Below are positions 15,878-24,659 of a stretch of DNA of 64,000 bases, one piece after another. The position numbers and the translations under genes are program-made. This DNA comes from Desulfolutivibrio sulfodismutans DSM 3696 (lineage in GTDB: Bacteria; Desulfobacterota; Desulfovibrionia; Desulfovibrionales; Desulfovibrionaceae), in the NCBI RefSeq assembly GCF_013376455.1, contig NZ_CP045504.1, positions 3,245,001 through 3,309,000 on the forward strand. The letters run 5' to 3'. The notes under the pieces were generated by a model that saw nothing but the letters and a program-made list of their open reading frames with translations, did not search any database and was not told the origin of the DNA. The first letter of the stretch is position 1. Every line of letters starts with the position of its first letter.

Positions 15878-17874
15878 ATGGGAGTGATGACGGGCCACGA
15901 CGCCACCTTGGGCCGGTTCGCGGCGATGATCGCCGCCTGCCTTCTGGCCGGGGCCTTTTTGGCGGCGGGTTGTTCCAAGCCGCCCGAAAAGGATCCCTTT
16001 TTCGATCACTGGCACGACAAGGCGGAGGCCTCCCAAGGCTATTCGCCCACGGCCGGTCCCAAGAATCTGGCGGTGGAGGCCAAACCCATCGAGTCCGCCC
16101 AGAAGACCCGGGTGTCCGAGACGGCGCTCAACGCCAAGCCCGTGGTCCTGGAGATCGGCAAGGAAAAGCGCCTGCCCACCACCCGGGTCAGCCTCAAAAT
16201 GTACAACACCGATCTGGTGGCCGTGCTGCGGGCCCTGGCCCGGGCCGCCAACCAGAACATCGTGGTTTCTTCGACGCTTAGGCCCGTCGAGGTCAAGGTT
16301 CAGCCCCTTCTTCCTCCGCTCGCACCCGGACAGGGCGGCCCCGAGGGGGGCAGGGCGGCAGGCCTGCGCCTGAGCCCAAGGCCAAGGACGACAAGGCGCG
16401 TTCCGTCCTGGTCAACATCAACATCGCCGACGCCCCCTGGAACGAGGCTTTCGAGAGCATCCTGCACGCCAACGGCTTAAGCTACACCTGGGAAGGCGAT
16501 ATCATCCGGGTGGTTACCCTGGAGGATCTGGAAAACGACCAGAAGATGAAAGAAGTGCAGGAAAAGATCCTGGTCCAGAAGGAGAAGCTCAAGCTCGGCG
16601 ATCCGCTTATGACCTGCAAGGTGGAGATCAACTACGCCGACCTGGGCGACGCGTTGGAGACGGTCCGGGTCTTTCTCGACCCCACCCGCAAGATCAAGGA
16701 GCGTCCCAAGCTGGAAAACATCCAGCGTTCCACCACGGGCTCGGGCTCTGGCTCGGGCGGGGTGGTCATTACCGGGGCCGGAAAATCCAGCTCGGATGAC
16801 GAGGACACCAAGGAAGACGACGAGAAAAAGATCGGCCGCCCCGGCAAGGTGCGCGGCTACGTCACCCCGGACTACCATACCAATTCGCTCATCATCCAGG
16901 CCAGCCGGGAGGATATGGACCGCCTGCTCAAGCTCATCGCCCAGGTGGACGAGCCCAGGCCCCAGGTGGTGGTCAAGGCCATCATCATCGAGACCACCAA
17001 GGACGTGGCCCGGGAACTGGGCGTCCAATGGGGCGGCAAGCTCCAGTCCGGTTCGGGCAACACGCCGTTCACCATGACCCCGGCTGGATACATTGATCCT
17101 GCTACAAGCACCCTGACCCAGTATTACGGCACCAGCCCCAGCGGCCAGGGATTCGGCATCAACTTCCCCACGTCCGGCTCCCTGACCTCGGCGGCCACCA
17201 CGGCGTCCACAGGCCTGGGCGGCAACGGCATGGGGTTAAACTTCCTGTTCGGCAACATCAACGGCAACAACCTGGAGGCCCAGCTCACGGCCATGGCCGA
17301 GAAGGGCACGGTGAACATCCTGTCCAACCCCTCCATCACCACCCTGGAGAACCGGGTGGCCTATACCTGGAACGGACGGGAGATCCCCTACGTGTCCTCC
17401 TCCCAGTACGGCACCAACGTGCAGTTCCGCAACGCCGTGCTGCTTCTGGGCATGATCCCGCACATCATCGACGGCAACCGCCTGCGCATGGATATTCTGG
17501 TCACCAACGACGAGGTGGACAACAACCAGAACAACTGGGTCCAAGGCAACCCGCCGCTGATCACCAAGGAAACCCGCACCACGCTCATCGTGGGCGACGG
17601 GGACACCATCGTCATCTCCGGCCTGACCAAGGACACGGTGGCGGATACGGCCTCGGGCATCCCCTACCTCAAGGACATCCCCGGCCTTGGCTATCTGTTT
17701 AAATCCAAGGGCGACAGCGTCACCAAGCAGGAAGTGTTGATTTTCATCACCCCCACCGTGCTTTCACCCAAGCCCCTGGCCACGGCCCCGCAACCCAGGG
17801 TGACGCAGATGGACGCCAACGCCATGGTCATGCCTTCGGATGGGCTTGATCTTGAATCCCGGCCTGGATTTTAG
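15878..17874 (+). CDS. PilQ/MshL-type secretin, interrupted by a frameshift
   Basis: Outer-membrane secretin channel through which the pilus exits. The N-terminal frame (15878-16480) gives a lipoprotein signal with lipobox LAAGC and the start of the secretin N-domain (VSLKMYNTDLVAVLRALARAANQNIVVSS). The reading then has to move to the -1 frame: ARSVLVNINIADAPWNEAFESIL-type sequence, two further N-domains and the secretin core run from about 16380 to 17874, ending KQEVLIFITPTVLSP. A one-base correction at the G-run 16345-16350 restores a single protein of about 665 residues with a natural Gly/Pro linker. The second part alone would start at an internal GTG (16510) and lack the signal peptide. 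Either a sequencing or true indel, or a programmed -1 shift. Confidence 0.85.
16345..16351 (+). other. Frameshift site in the secretin gene (G_GGG_GGC)
   Basis: In the upstream frame the codons are GAG GGG GGC; the seven bases G GGG GGC fit the X_XXY_YYZ slippery pattern, and a -1 shift here opens the frame of the secretin core. The alternative frame is blocked upstream by TAG at 16279-16281, so the switch must lie between 16282 and the stop at 16478-16480. Confidence 0.6.
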
Positions 17875-17898
17875 CCTGAGCGCAAAGGAGAACGCGAC

Positions 17899-20463
17899 AT
17901 GAGCTACCATGAGATATTGGGCCTTGATCGGGAGCCCTTCGGCAATTCCCCTGATCCGGATTTTTTCCACAACTCCCCCCGCCACGCCGAATGCCTGCGC
18001 CGCCTGGAGATCGCCGTGCGCCTCAAACGGGGCCTGTGCGTGGTCATGGGCGAGGTGGGCACGGGAAAATCCACGGTATGCCGCAGGCTTTTGCGCACCC
18101 TGAATTACGATCCGGCCATATCGGCGCATCTGTTGCTCGACCCGTGCTTTGAGGATCCCCGGGACTTCCTGGCCGCCGTGGCCGTGTCCTTCGGCATCCT
18201 GGTGGACGGCGAGGACTCGGCGGCGCGCATCCGCGAGGCCATCCAGGAGTTTTTGCTGGCTGCGGCCGCAAGCGGCGACACCACCGTGGTTTTGTGCGTG
18301 GACGAGGGCCAGAAAATCACCGGGCCGTGCCTGGAGATCCTGCGCGAGCTGCTCAATTTCGAGGTCAACACCCACAAGCTGTTGCAGATCGTGGTCTTTG
18401 CCCAAAACGAGTTTGCGGGCGCCCTGCGGTCGCGCAAAAATCTGGCCGACCGGATCAACACCCGCGTGCAGCTGAAGCCCCTGTCCTTTTCCGAGACCAA
18501 GCGCCTCATCCGCACCCGGCTGCGCCTGGCTGCCGGAGAATCCTGGAAGGATCGCGACCCGGCGCTTTTCACCCGGGCCGCGCTTTTCGCCATCCATCGC
18601 GCCTGCGGGGGCTATCCGCGCCGCATCATGCGCCTGTGCCACGCCACCCTGTTGGAAACCGTAGGCCGGGAAAAGGCCAAGGCCGGACTGGCCGAGGTTC
18701 GGGCGGCCAGGCGGACGGCGGGGGAGGGGGGCCTGTCCTGGCGCGCCGCCGCCGTGGCGGCCCTGCCCGTGGCCGCGGTTCTGGCCATGCTGGCGGGGCC
18801 CGGCCGGGAGCGGGCCGTAGAGATGCTGGATACGGGCCTTTTGCGCATGGGCGAGGCCGTGTCCAGCGTCCCGGACAGCATCCCTGGATATTATGATGCG
18901 GCGCGCCAATGGATCGCCTCCGCAGACTTTTTGCAGCGGAAGCCGTTGGCCGAATCCGGTGAGGTGAAGCCCGAGGCGGCCCCAGTCGCCGCTCCTGCTG
19001 CGGCCCCTGCCGCTGCCTCTGCCATAGCCCCGGTTGCGGCCCCAGTCGTGGCGTCCGCCACGCCCCTGGCCCCGGCCAAGTCCGCTGCCGCTGCGCCCGT
19101 CGCCGCCCCGGTGTCCGCCCCGATGGTAACTCCAGCCGCCGCCCCGGTCGTGGCCGCCGCCCCGGTCGTGGCCGCCGCCCCGGCCCCTGTCGCGTCCCCG
19201 GCCCCGGCCAAGGCTGCTGCCGCTGCCGCTGCCGCTACGCCCGTCGCCGTCCAGGCCCCTGTCGCGTCCCCGGCCCCGGTTGCGGCTTCGCCCGCAACGC
19301 CAGCCGCCGCCCCGGCCAAGGCCGCTGCCTCTGCCGTTGCGCCCGTCGCCGCCCCGGTGTCCGCCCCGATGGTAACTCCAGCCGCCACCCCGGTCATGGC
19401 CGCCGCCCAGGCCCCTGTCGCGCCCCCGGCCCCGGCCAAGGCCGCTGCCGCTGCCGCTGCGCCCGTCGCCGCCCCGGTTGCGACGCCTGTCGCGGCTGCG
19501 TCCCCGGCTGCGTCCCCTGTGGTGGCTCCTGCGGCAACCCCCGTCGCCACGCCGTCCGCGCCGTCGGCCGAAGTCCCGGCCGCGCCAAGCGTGACCCCAC
19601 TTACGGCTACGGCCCATGTGGCGGCCAGCCCGGTCGTCGCCCCGACGCCCTCCGTGGCCCCTGTGGCCGTGGCGGCCCAGGCGAATCCCGTAACGCCGCC
19701 CTCCGTCTCTCCGGAGGCCTTGCGCGTCGTGCCCGCCGATCTGCCCGTGGCCGCCCTCAGGACCATCGGCGTCGAACCGGTCATCATCGAGGTGGCGACA
19801 GCGCCTGCGGCCCCCGTGGCCGTCGCCCCGGCGCCGGTCCCGGCACAGGCGGAACTCCAGGCCACGCCGCCGACGCCCGCCGTACAGGCCGCCGCCCCGG
19901 CGCAAGCCCCGGCGGCGGTCGTCGCCGCCCCTCCCCGGGTTTTGGGGGAGATGGTCATGCGCTCGGGCTGGACCCTTTCCAAGGTTGCGGCCAGACTCTA
20001 CGGCAGCGGCGGCAGGCGGGTCATGAACGACGTGGCGGCAGCCAACCCGGGCATCGCCGATCTCGACCTGGTGCGTCCGGGGGCCAAGGTGGCCTTCCCG
20101 GCCCGCCAGACCGAACCCCTGCCCATGGGGGCCAGCGTGGTCCTTTTCGACCGCAAGACCGACCTCGACGCCGCCTTCGCCGCCCTGTCCGCGTTGCGCG
20201 ACAGCGTGCCCCAGGCCGTCTTGTACGCCCATTATTCGCCCCGGTCAGGACTGGTCTTTGATGTGGTGCTGGACCGCTACCACGGCGACATGGCCTCGGC
20301 CCAGAAGGCGCTGGACGCGCTTCCCCATGGGGTGGCCGTGAAGGCCCAGGTGGTGGAATACCTCGACGACGTCACCGTGGCCTACAGCGTCCTGGAACCG
20401 GCTGGGGCCGGAGCGTCGGGAACGGTCAGGACCGTGGCCCAGAACGCGGCCCTGCCGCAATAA
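17899..20463 (+). CDS. ExeA/MshM-like AAA+ ATPase with Ala/Pro spacer and LysM-like domain
   Basis: Probably helps place or assemble the secretin by combining ATPase and peptidoglycan binding, as ExeA/GspA does. 854 residues: AAA+ domain (about 1-265) with FGNSPDPDFF, Walker A GEVGTGKST and Walker B VVLCVDEGQ; a transmembrane helix (about 285-300, AVAALPVAAVLAMLAG); a Pro/Ala/Val spacer of roughly 320 residues; a LysM-like motif (MVMRSGWTLSKVAARLYG ... NPGIADLDLVRPGAKVAFP, about 683-735); and a C-terminal SPOR/ferredoxin-like tail. The spacer could cross the periplasm to the wall. RBS AAAGGAG precedes ATG 17899, 24 bases after the secretin gene. A 246-base in-frame duplication lies in the spacer. 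MshM is the matching component in MSHA loci. Confidence 0.85.
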   Translation: MSYHEILGLDREPFGNSPDPDFFHNSPRHAECLRRLEIAVRLKRGLCVVMGEVGTGKSTVCRRLLRTLNYDPAISAHLLLDPCFEDPRDFLAAVAVSFGILVDGEDSAARIREAIQEFLLAAAASGDTTVVLCVDEGQKITGPCLEILRELLNFEVNTHKLLQIVVFAQNEFAGALRSRKNLADRINTRVQLKPLSFSETKRLIRTRLRLAAGESWKDRDPALFTRAALFAIHRACGGYPRRIMRLCHATLLETVGREKAKAGLAEVRAARRTAGEGGLSWRAAAVAALPVAAVLAMLAGPGRERAVEMLDTGLLRMGEAVSSVPDSIPGYYDAARQWIASADFLQRKPLAESGEVKPEAAPVAAPAAAPAAASAIAPVAAPVVASATPLAPAKSAAAAPVAAPVSAPMVTPAAAPVVAAAPVVAAAPAPVASPAPAKAAAAAAAATPVAVQAPVASPAPVAASPATPAAAPAKAAASAVAPVAAPVSAPMVTPAATPVMAAAQAPVAPPAPAKAAAAAAAPVAAPVATPVAAASPAASPVVAPAATPVATPSAPSAEVPAAPSVTPLTATAHVAASPVVAPTPSVAPVAVAAQANPVTPPSVSPEALRVVPADLPVAALRTIGVEPVIIEVATAPAAPVAVAPAPVPAQAELQATPPTPAVQAAAPAQAPAAVVAAPPRVLGEMVMRSGWTLSKVAARLYGSGGRRVMNDVAAANPGIADLDLVRPGAKVAFPARQTEPLPMGASVVLFDRKTDLDAAFAALSALRDSVPQAVLYAHYSPRSGLVFDVVLDRYHGDMASAQKALDALPHGVAVKAQVVEYLDDVTVAYSVLEPAGAGASGTVRTVAQNAALPQ
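18960..19935 (+). repeat. Ala/Pro/Val-coding low-complexity tract with 246-base duplication
   Basis: Degenerate GCC/CCG/GTC-rich tract coding the periplasmic spacer of the ExeA-like protein. A block of about 48 bases starting GCGCCCGTCGCC occurs at 19093 and again at 19339 (identical through GGTAACTCCAGCCGCC), giving a period of 246 bases (82 codons). Such tracts readily change length by recombination. Confidence 0.7.
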
Positions 20464-20581
20464 CGCCACGCCGGACATCCGGGTCGGCGGCCTGGCCGTC
20501 GGCCCGGAGACCATCCAGGATGTGATGGTTTCGACAGGCGTTTCGCCCCATTCGCCAACCTGAACCAAGCCCCGGGAGCAT
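20464..20581 (+). other. Short spacer between ExeA-like and PilB genes
   Basis: 118 bases with no gene; the only identifiable element is GGGAG about 5 bases before the ATG at 20582. Confidence 0.4.
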
Positions 20582-22294
20582 ATGATGCAGCCGCGAAAAC
20601 GCCTGCGCCTTGGCGAGATGCTGGTCGCCGCCGGTCTTTTGACCGACGAACAATTGCGCCAGGCCTTGGCCGCCGGGAAAAAAAGCGGCCTCAAGCTCGG
20701 GCAGCAGCTCGTGCGCCAGGGCATGGTCAAGGAATCGGACATCGTGGAGGTCATCAGCCGCCAGATGTCCATCGAAAAGTATTCCCCGGAAAAATATCCA
20801 GTGGACTCCTCCCTGGCCGGGGTGATCCCCTCCGAACTCTCGGTCAAAAACCGCCTCGCGCCGCTTCTGCATCGCGGGCACCTGCTCAAGGTGGCCATGA
20901 TCGACCCCCTGGACATCGGGGCCATCGAAGACATCGAAATTTATAAGAACTGCGAGGTGGAGCCGGTCATCTGCAGCGAGCGGGAGCTGGCCCAGCTCAC
21001 CGGGGTCATCTACGGCATGAGCGCCGGGATCGAAGGGGTGCTGGAAAGCATCGAATCCATGAGCATCGACACCGAGGCCGCGCCCGAGGCGGACATGGAG
21101 GACATGCAGGTCAGTTCCCTGGAGAACATGGCCGGCGAGGCCCCGGTGGTGCGGCTGGTGAACTCGCTTTTGTCCCAGGCCGTGCGCGAAGGGGCCAGCG
21201 ACGTGCACATCAGCCCCGAACGGGAATCCGTGGCTATTCGCTTTCGGGTGGACGGCAAGCTCAAACCCGTGCCCTCGCCACCCAAGCAGATGGTCATGCC
21301 CATCGTCTCGCGCATCAAGATTTTGGCCCGACTGGACATCGCCGTGACCCGCGTGCCCCAGGACGGCCGGTTCACCATCATGATGGAGCGCAAGGAGATC
21401 AACGTGCGCGTGTCCACCCTGCCCACCATCTACGGGGAGAACGTGGTCATGCGTCTTCTGGACATGAGTTCCGGCGGGCTCATGCTCTCCGACCTGGGCA
21501 TGGCCGAGGACGACATGGCCAAGATCCGCCGGGTCATCAACAAGCCGCACGGCCTGTTTCTGTCCACCGGCCCCACGGGATCGGGCAAATCCACCTCGCT
21601 TTTCGCCATCCTGCGCGAGATCAACAGTCCCGACATCAATATCGTGACCCTGGAAGACCCGGTGGAATACCGCATGGACGGCATCCGGCAGGTGCAGCTC
21701 AACCGCCGGGCGGGCATGACCTTCGCCAGCGGCCTGCGCTCCATCCTGCGCCAGGATCCCGACGTGGTCATGGTGGGCGAGGTGCGCGACGGCGAGACGG
21801 CGGGCATCGCCGTGCAGGCCGCGCTCACCGGGCACCGGGTGCTGGCCACGGTGCATACCAACGACGCCGCCGGGGCCGTGGCCCGGCTCATGGACATGGG
21901 CATCGAACCCTTTCTGGTGGCCTCCACCCTGGTGGTGGCCTTCGCCCAGCGGCTGGTGCGCCGCATCTGCCCGCACTGCAAGGAGGCCTACACCCCGACC
22001 CGGGAGACGCTGCGGTTCTGGGGCCTGGAGGACGCGGGCCAGACGGAGTTCGTGCGCGGCCGGGGGTGCTTCATGTGCGGGGAGTCCGGCTATAAGGGCC
22101 GGGTGGGGATTTTCGAGATCCTGGTCATGGATACGGACATCGCGGACATGATCATCCAACACAAGTCCGCCCAGGAGATCACCCGGTTCGCCGTGGACAA
22201 CGGCCGCCTGCGGCTTTTGCGCGACGACGCGCGCACCAAGATCCTGGAGGGCAAGACCACCTTCGAGGAGGCCCTTGGGGCGGTGGTGGTGTAG
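20582..22294 (+). CDS. PilB/MshE-type pilus extension ATPase
   Basis: Cytoplasmic hexameric ATPase that powers pilin polymerisation. 570 residues. The N-terminal MshEN-like domain (about 5-150; RLGEMLVAAGLLTDEQLRQAL) is the region that in MshE binds cyclic di-GMP. The C-terminal half is a full GspE-type ATPase with ASDVHISPE, Walker A GPTGSGKST, Asp box VTLEDPVEYRM, Walker B VVMVGEVRDGET and His box GHRVLATVHTND. A zinc-binding tetracysteine motif follows (CPHC ... CFMCG), as expected in extension but not retraction ATPases. ATG 20582 follows GGGAG; a second ATG is adjacent. It lies between the ExeA-like and PilC genes. Confidence 0.95.
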   Translation: MMQPRKRLRLGEMLVAAGLLTDEQLRQALAAGKKSGLKLGQQLVRQGMVKESDIVEVISRQMSIEKYSPEKYPVDSSLAGVIPSELSVKNRLAPLLHRGHLLKVAMIDPLDIGAIEDIEIYKNCEVEPVICSERELAQLTGVIYGMSAGIEGVLESIESMSIDTEAAPEADMEDMQVSSLENMAGEAPVVRLVNSLLSQAVREGASDVHISPERESVAIRFRVDGKLKPVPSPPKQMVMPIVSRIKILARLDIAVTRVPQDGRFTIMMERKEINVRVSTLPTIYGENVVMRLLDMSSGGLMLSDLGMAEDDMAKIRRVINKPHGLFLSTGPTGSGKSTSLFAILREINSPDINIVTLEDPVEYRMDGIRQVQLNRRAGMTFASGLRSILRQDPDVVMVGEVRDGETAGIAVQAALTGHRVLATVHTNDAAGAVARLMDMGIEPFLVASTLVVAFAQRLVRRICPHCKEAYTPTRETLRFWGLEDAGQTEFVRGRGCFMCGESGYKGRVGIFEILVMDTDIADMIIQHKSAQEITRFAVDNGRLRLLRDDARTKILEGKTTFEEALGAVVV

Positions 22295-22327
22295 GACTAT
22301 CGCGGCGTCAATCCTTAAGGAGTGACA

Positions 22328-22660
22328 ATGGCGACGCTTCGCTATAACGATTATGTCGCAGCGGTGGACTACGATCCGGGAACGAAGCTTTTCCACGGCC
22401 GGGTGGTCAACGTGAATTCCGTGATTTCCTTTTACGGGGCCACGGGCGAGGAACTGGAACGCGAGTTCGCCACGAGCATGGAAACCTATTTCGAGGTCTG
22501 TCGGGAAAACGGCATTTCCCCTGACAAGCCGTATTCCGGGCGGGTGAACATCCGCCTGACCCCGGAGCTGCACCGTGATCTGGTCGCTGCGGCGCAGTCC
22601 CAGGGCAAAAGCCTGAACGCCTGGGCCGCCGAGGTGCTCAAGCAGGCGGTCTTGCACTGA
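22328..22660 (+). CDS. Orphan HicB-like protein inside the pilus operon
   Basis: HicB-family protein, usually the antitoxin of HicAB modules: an N-terminal partially degenerated RNase-H-like fold (YNDYVAAVDYDPGTKLFHGRVVNV) and a C-terminal ribbon-helix-helix DNA-binding segment (YSGRVNIRLTPELHRDLVAAAQSQGKSLNAWAAEVL). 110 residues from ATG 22328, chosen because AAGGAG precedes it; a GTG two codons earlier is less likely. No HicA toxin gene (a small dsRBD-like protein of about 60-80 residues) is found on either side: the gaps are 33 and 45 bases. It sits between the extension ATPase and platform genes, same strand, so it is coexpressed with the pilus. It may act as a stand-alone regulator. Confidence 0.85.
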   Translation: MATLRYNDYVAAVDYDPGTKLFHGRVVNVNSVISFYGATGEELEREFATSMETYFEVCRENGISPDKPYSGRVNIRLTPELHRDLVAAAQSQGKSLNAWAAEVLKQAVLH

Positions 22661-22705
22661 CGCCTGGGCGGATGACAGGACACGCGGAAAGGACGGTCGC
22701 GCCAC

Positions 22706-23935
22706 ATGGCCAAATTCGCCTACGAGGCCTACAACGACACCGGCTCCCTGATCCAGGGCGAGCTTGAGGCCGATTCCGGCGACGCGGCCACGGCCCGTCT
22801 GGCGGCCATGGGCTACATCCCGGTCGCCGTGCGCCGGGGCGGCGCGGCCAAGGGGGACTCGGGCGAGGGCGGCCTGTCCGGCCTGGAGATGGCGCTGACC
22901 CGGGTCAAGTCCCAGGATCTGATCCTTTTCACCAAGCAGTTCCGAACCATGCTGGCCGCCGGGCTGTCCATCCTGGAGCTTTTGCGGGTGCTGGAGCAGC
23001 AGACCGAGAACAAAAAACTCAAGATGGTCTGCGCCAAGATGGGCGACGACATGCGCAAGGGCGTCTCCATCTCCGACGCCCTGGGCAAGCATCCCTCGGT
23101 GTTCTCCAAGCTGTACGTGAGCATGGTCAAGGCCGGAGAGCTGTCCGGCATGTTGCCCGAGGTGCTGGACCGGCTCATCTACATCGTAAGCCACGAAAAC
23201 AAGGTCAAGACCGACATCAAAAAAGCCCTGCAATATCCCTTGACGGTGCTTATCGCCCTGGGCGGGGCGTTTTTTTTCCTCTTGACCTATGTGGTGCCGG
23301 TTTTCGCCAAGATGTTCGCCACAGCCAAGATTGAACTGCCCTGGCCTACCAAGGTGGCCATGAACATGAGTACGGCGTTGAATTCTTACTGGTATCTGTT
23401 TCTGAGTGGGCTGGCGGTGGTCGTCGGCGGGCTGTGGCTGTTTTTCCGCACCGAGCAGGGCAAGGTGGCCCGGGACGCGTTCTGGCTGAAAATACCGATC
23501 CTGGGCAGTCTGTTCGTCAAGGCCGCCATGTCGCGCTTCGCCTCCATCTTCTCCATCCTCCAGGCCAGCGGCGTGCAGGTGCTCCAGGCCTTGGACATCT
23601 TGTCGGAAACCATCGGCAACGCGGCCATCGCCAAGGAGTTCGGGCGGATCAAGGACCAGATTCGCGAGGGCCGGGGCATCTCGGGTCCGCTGCAACGGGC
23701 AAGGTACTTCACGCCCATGGTGGTGTCCATGGTGGCCATCGGCGAGGAGACCGGCGACCTGGACGCCATGCTCAAAGCCGTGTCCGAGCACTACGACGAC
23801 GAGGTGGGCTACGCCGTGGGGCGGCTGGCCGACGCCATCGGTCCCATTCTCATCGTGGGGCTGGCCGGGGTGGTGGGGTTTTTCGCCCTTTCCATTTTCA
23901 TGCCCATGTGGGATATGACCAAGATGGTGAAGTAG
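22706..23935 (+). CDS. PilC/MshG inner-membrane platform protein
   Basis: Polytopic inner-membrane protein (GspF family) on which the ATPases act to extract or insert pilins. 409 residues with two repeats of the T2SSF domain (about 70-195 and 275-400) and three strong hydrophobic helices (about 175-200, 225-250, 375-400). Family motifs: FTKQFRTMLAAGLSILELLRVLEQQTEN, and in the second repeat SRFASIFSILQASGVQVLQALDI; VGEETGDLDAML-type loop (AIGEETGDLDAML). ATG 22706 follows GGAAAGGA. Last gene of the assembly block; the pilin promoter candidate begins 22 bases after its stop. Confidence 0.95.
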   Translation: MAKFAYEAYNDTGSLIQGELEADSGDAATARLAAMGYIPVAVRRGGAAKGDSGEGGLSGLEMALTRVKSQDLILFTKQFRTMLAAGLSILELLRVLEQQTENKKLKMVCAKMGDDMRKGVSISDALGKHPSVFSKLYVSMVKAGELSGMLPEVLDRLIYIVSHENKVKTDIKKALQYPLTVLIALGGAFFFLLTYVVPVFAKMFATAKIELPWPTKVAMNMSTALNSYWYLFLSGLAVVVGGLWLFFRTEQGKVARDAFWLKIPILGSLFVKAAMSRFASIFSILQASGVQVLQALDILSETIGNAAIAKEFGRIKDQIREGRGISGPLQRARYFTPMVVSMVAIGEETGDLDAMLKAVSEHYDDEVGYAVGRLADAIGPILIVGLAGVVGFFALSIFMPMWDMTKMVK

Positions 23936-23956
23936 GCGGCGACCGGGGGCGAGAAG

Positions 23957-23972
23957 TGGCATGGATTGTGCT
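23957..23972 (+). promoter_or_regulatory. Sigma54 (-24/-12) promoter candidate for the major pilin
   Basis: TGGCATGGATTGTGCT keeps the invariant GG and GC with correct spacing and matches TGGCAC-R-N4-TTGCW except at two positions. It lies about 180 bases upstream of the pilin start. Major pilin genes of several bacteria (Pseudomonas, Myxococcus, Geobacter) are RpoN-dependent. Confidence 0.6.
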
Positions 23973-24149
23973 TGTCTGTGCGAAAGTGCAAAAAACTGGT
24001 CGGCAGGCCCGTGGTTGGGTGTGTTGGGCGGGTGAGGGTTGCTGTATCTCGGGAATTTTTTCTTTTTTTCCCGTAAAGCTGGACGGGGCGGCGTACCGGA
24101 CTGCCGGGTCAGAGTGGAAACGACAATCAAATTTGTAAGGAGATGTGGC

Positions 24150-24572
24150 ATGGAGTCGAATCACGCCGTGGAAAAAAGGGCAACCCTGGGACAACGGGGC
24201 TTCACCTTGATCGAAATTATCGCCGTGTTGGTCATCTTGGGCATTTTGGCGGCCGTGGCCGTGCCGAAGTACCTTGATTTGAGAGAGAGCGCGGCGGATG
24301 CGGTGATCGAGGGAGCCTTGGCCGCAGCCGCGTCGCAGGCGACCATTACCTACTCCTCCGAGTTGCTGAAAGGAAACGATTTGGCCGCTGCGGTGACGGA
24401 ACTGGGAAACGTCGGTTCCCCTCTTGGCGATTTCACGTTCACCTATGCCGCTTCGGGCACGACGGGCATCACGGCTACCATCACCGGTGCGACCGCTAAT
24501 ACACCTGGCGCATCGGCTTGGAGCAACAAGTCCTCGACGGTGACTACGACACGAACGGTCACCTTTGAATAA
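24150..24572 (+). CDS. Major type IV pilin (PilA/MshA-like)
   Basis: Structural subunit of the pilus, 140 residues. It has a 17-residue leader ending in QRG, cleaved before FTLIEIIAVLVILGILAAV by the prepilin peptidase; Glu5 of the mature protein is present and the hydrophobic N-terminal helix is canonical. The rest is a small Ala/Thr-rich head without Cys pairs, so no disulfide-bonded D-loop is predicted. ATG 24150 follows AAGGAGATG. It has its own leader of about 180 bases with a -24/-12 promoter candidate, so it can be expressed above the level of the assembly genes. No prepilin peptidase (PilD) gene lies in the window. First of four prepilin-like genes in a row. Confidence 0.92.
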   Translation: MESNHAVEKRATLGQRGFTLIEIIAVLVILGILAAVAVPKYLDLRESAADAVIEGALAAAASQATITYSSELLKGNDLAAAVTELGNVGSPLGDFTFTYAASGTTGITATITGATANTPGASAWSNKSSTVTTTRTVTFE

Positions 24573-24659
24573 TTGCTTTGCGATGTCCTCCGGCGGAGGG
24601 CGACGTTTCTCTTCGCCGGGGGATCTGTTCGGTGGTACGTTACACCAGGTCTATCCGGC

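Noticed and set aside
16510-17874. Independent secretin gene starting at GTG 16510
   Set aside because: The upstream frame-shifted sequence (NINIADAPWNEAFESIL-like) is clearly part of the same protein, and the short version would lack signal peptide and the first N-domain.
17764-20232. Minus-strand open frame of 822 codons, Gly/Arg/His-rich
   Set aside because: It is the complement of the ExeA-like gene; the Gly/Arg repeats are the antisense reading of the Ala/Pro spacer.
24047-24072. T-rich stretch CGGGAATTTTTTC...TTTCCCG as a terminator after pilC
   Set aside because: The stem is only five bases and the run lies between the pilin promoter candidate and the pilin; more likely part of the leader.
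20426-24151. Minus-strand open frame of 1241 codons
   Set aside because: Antisense to pilB, hicB and pilC, which have unmistakable motifs; the reverse frame has none.
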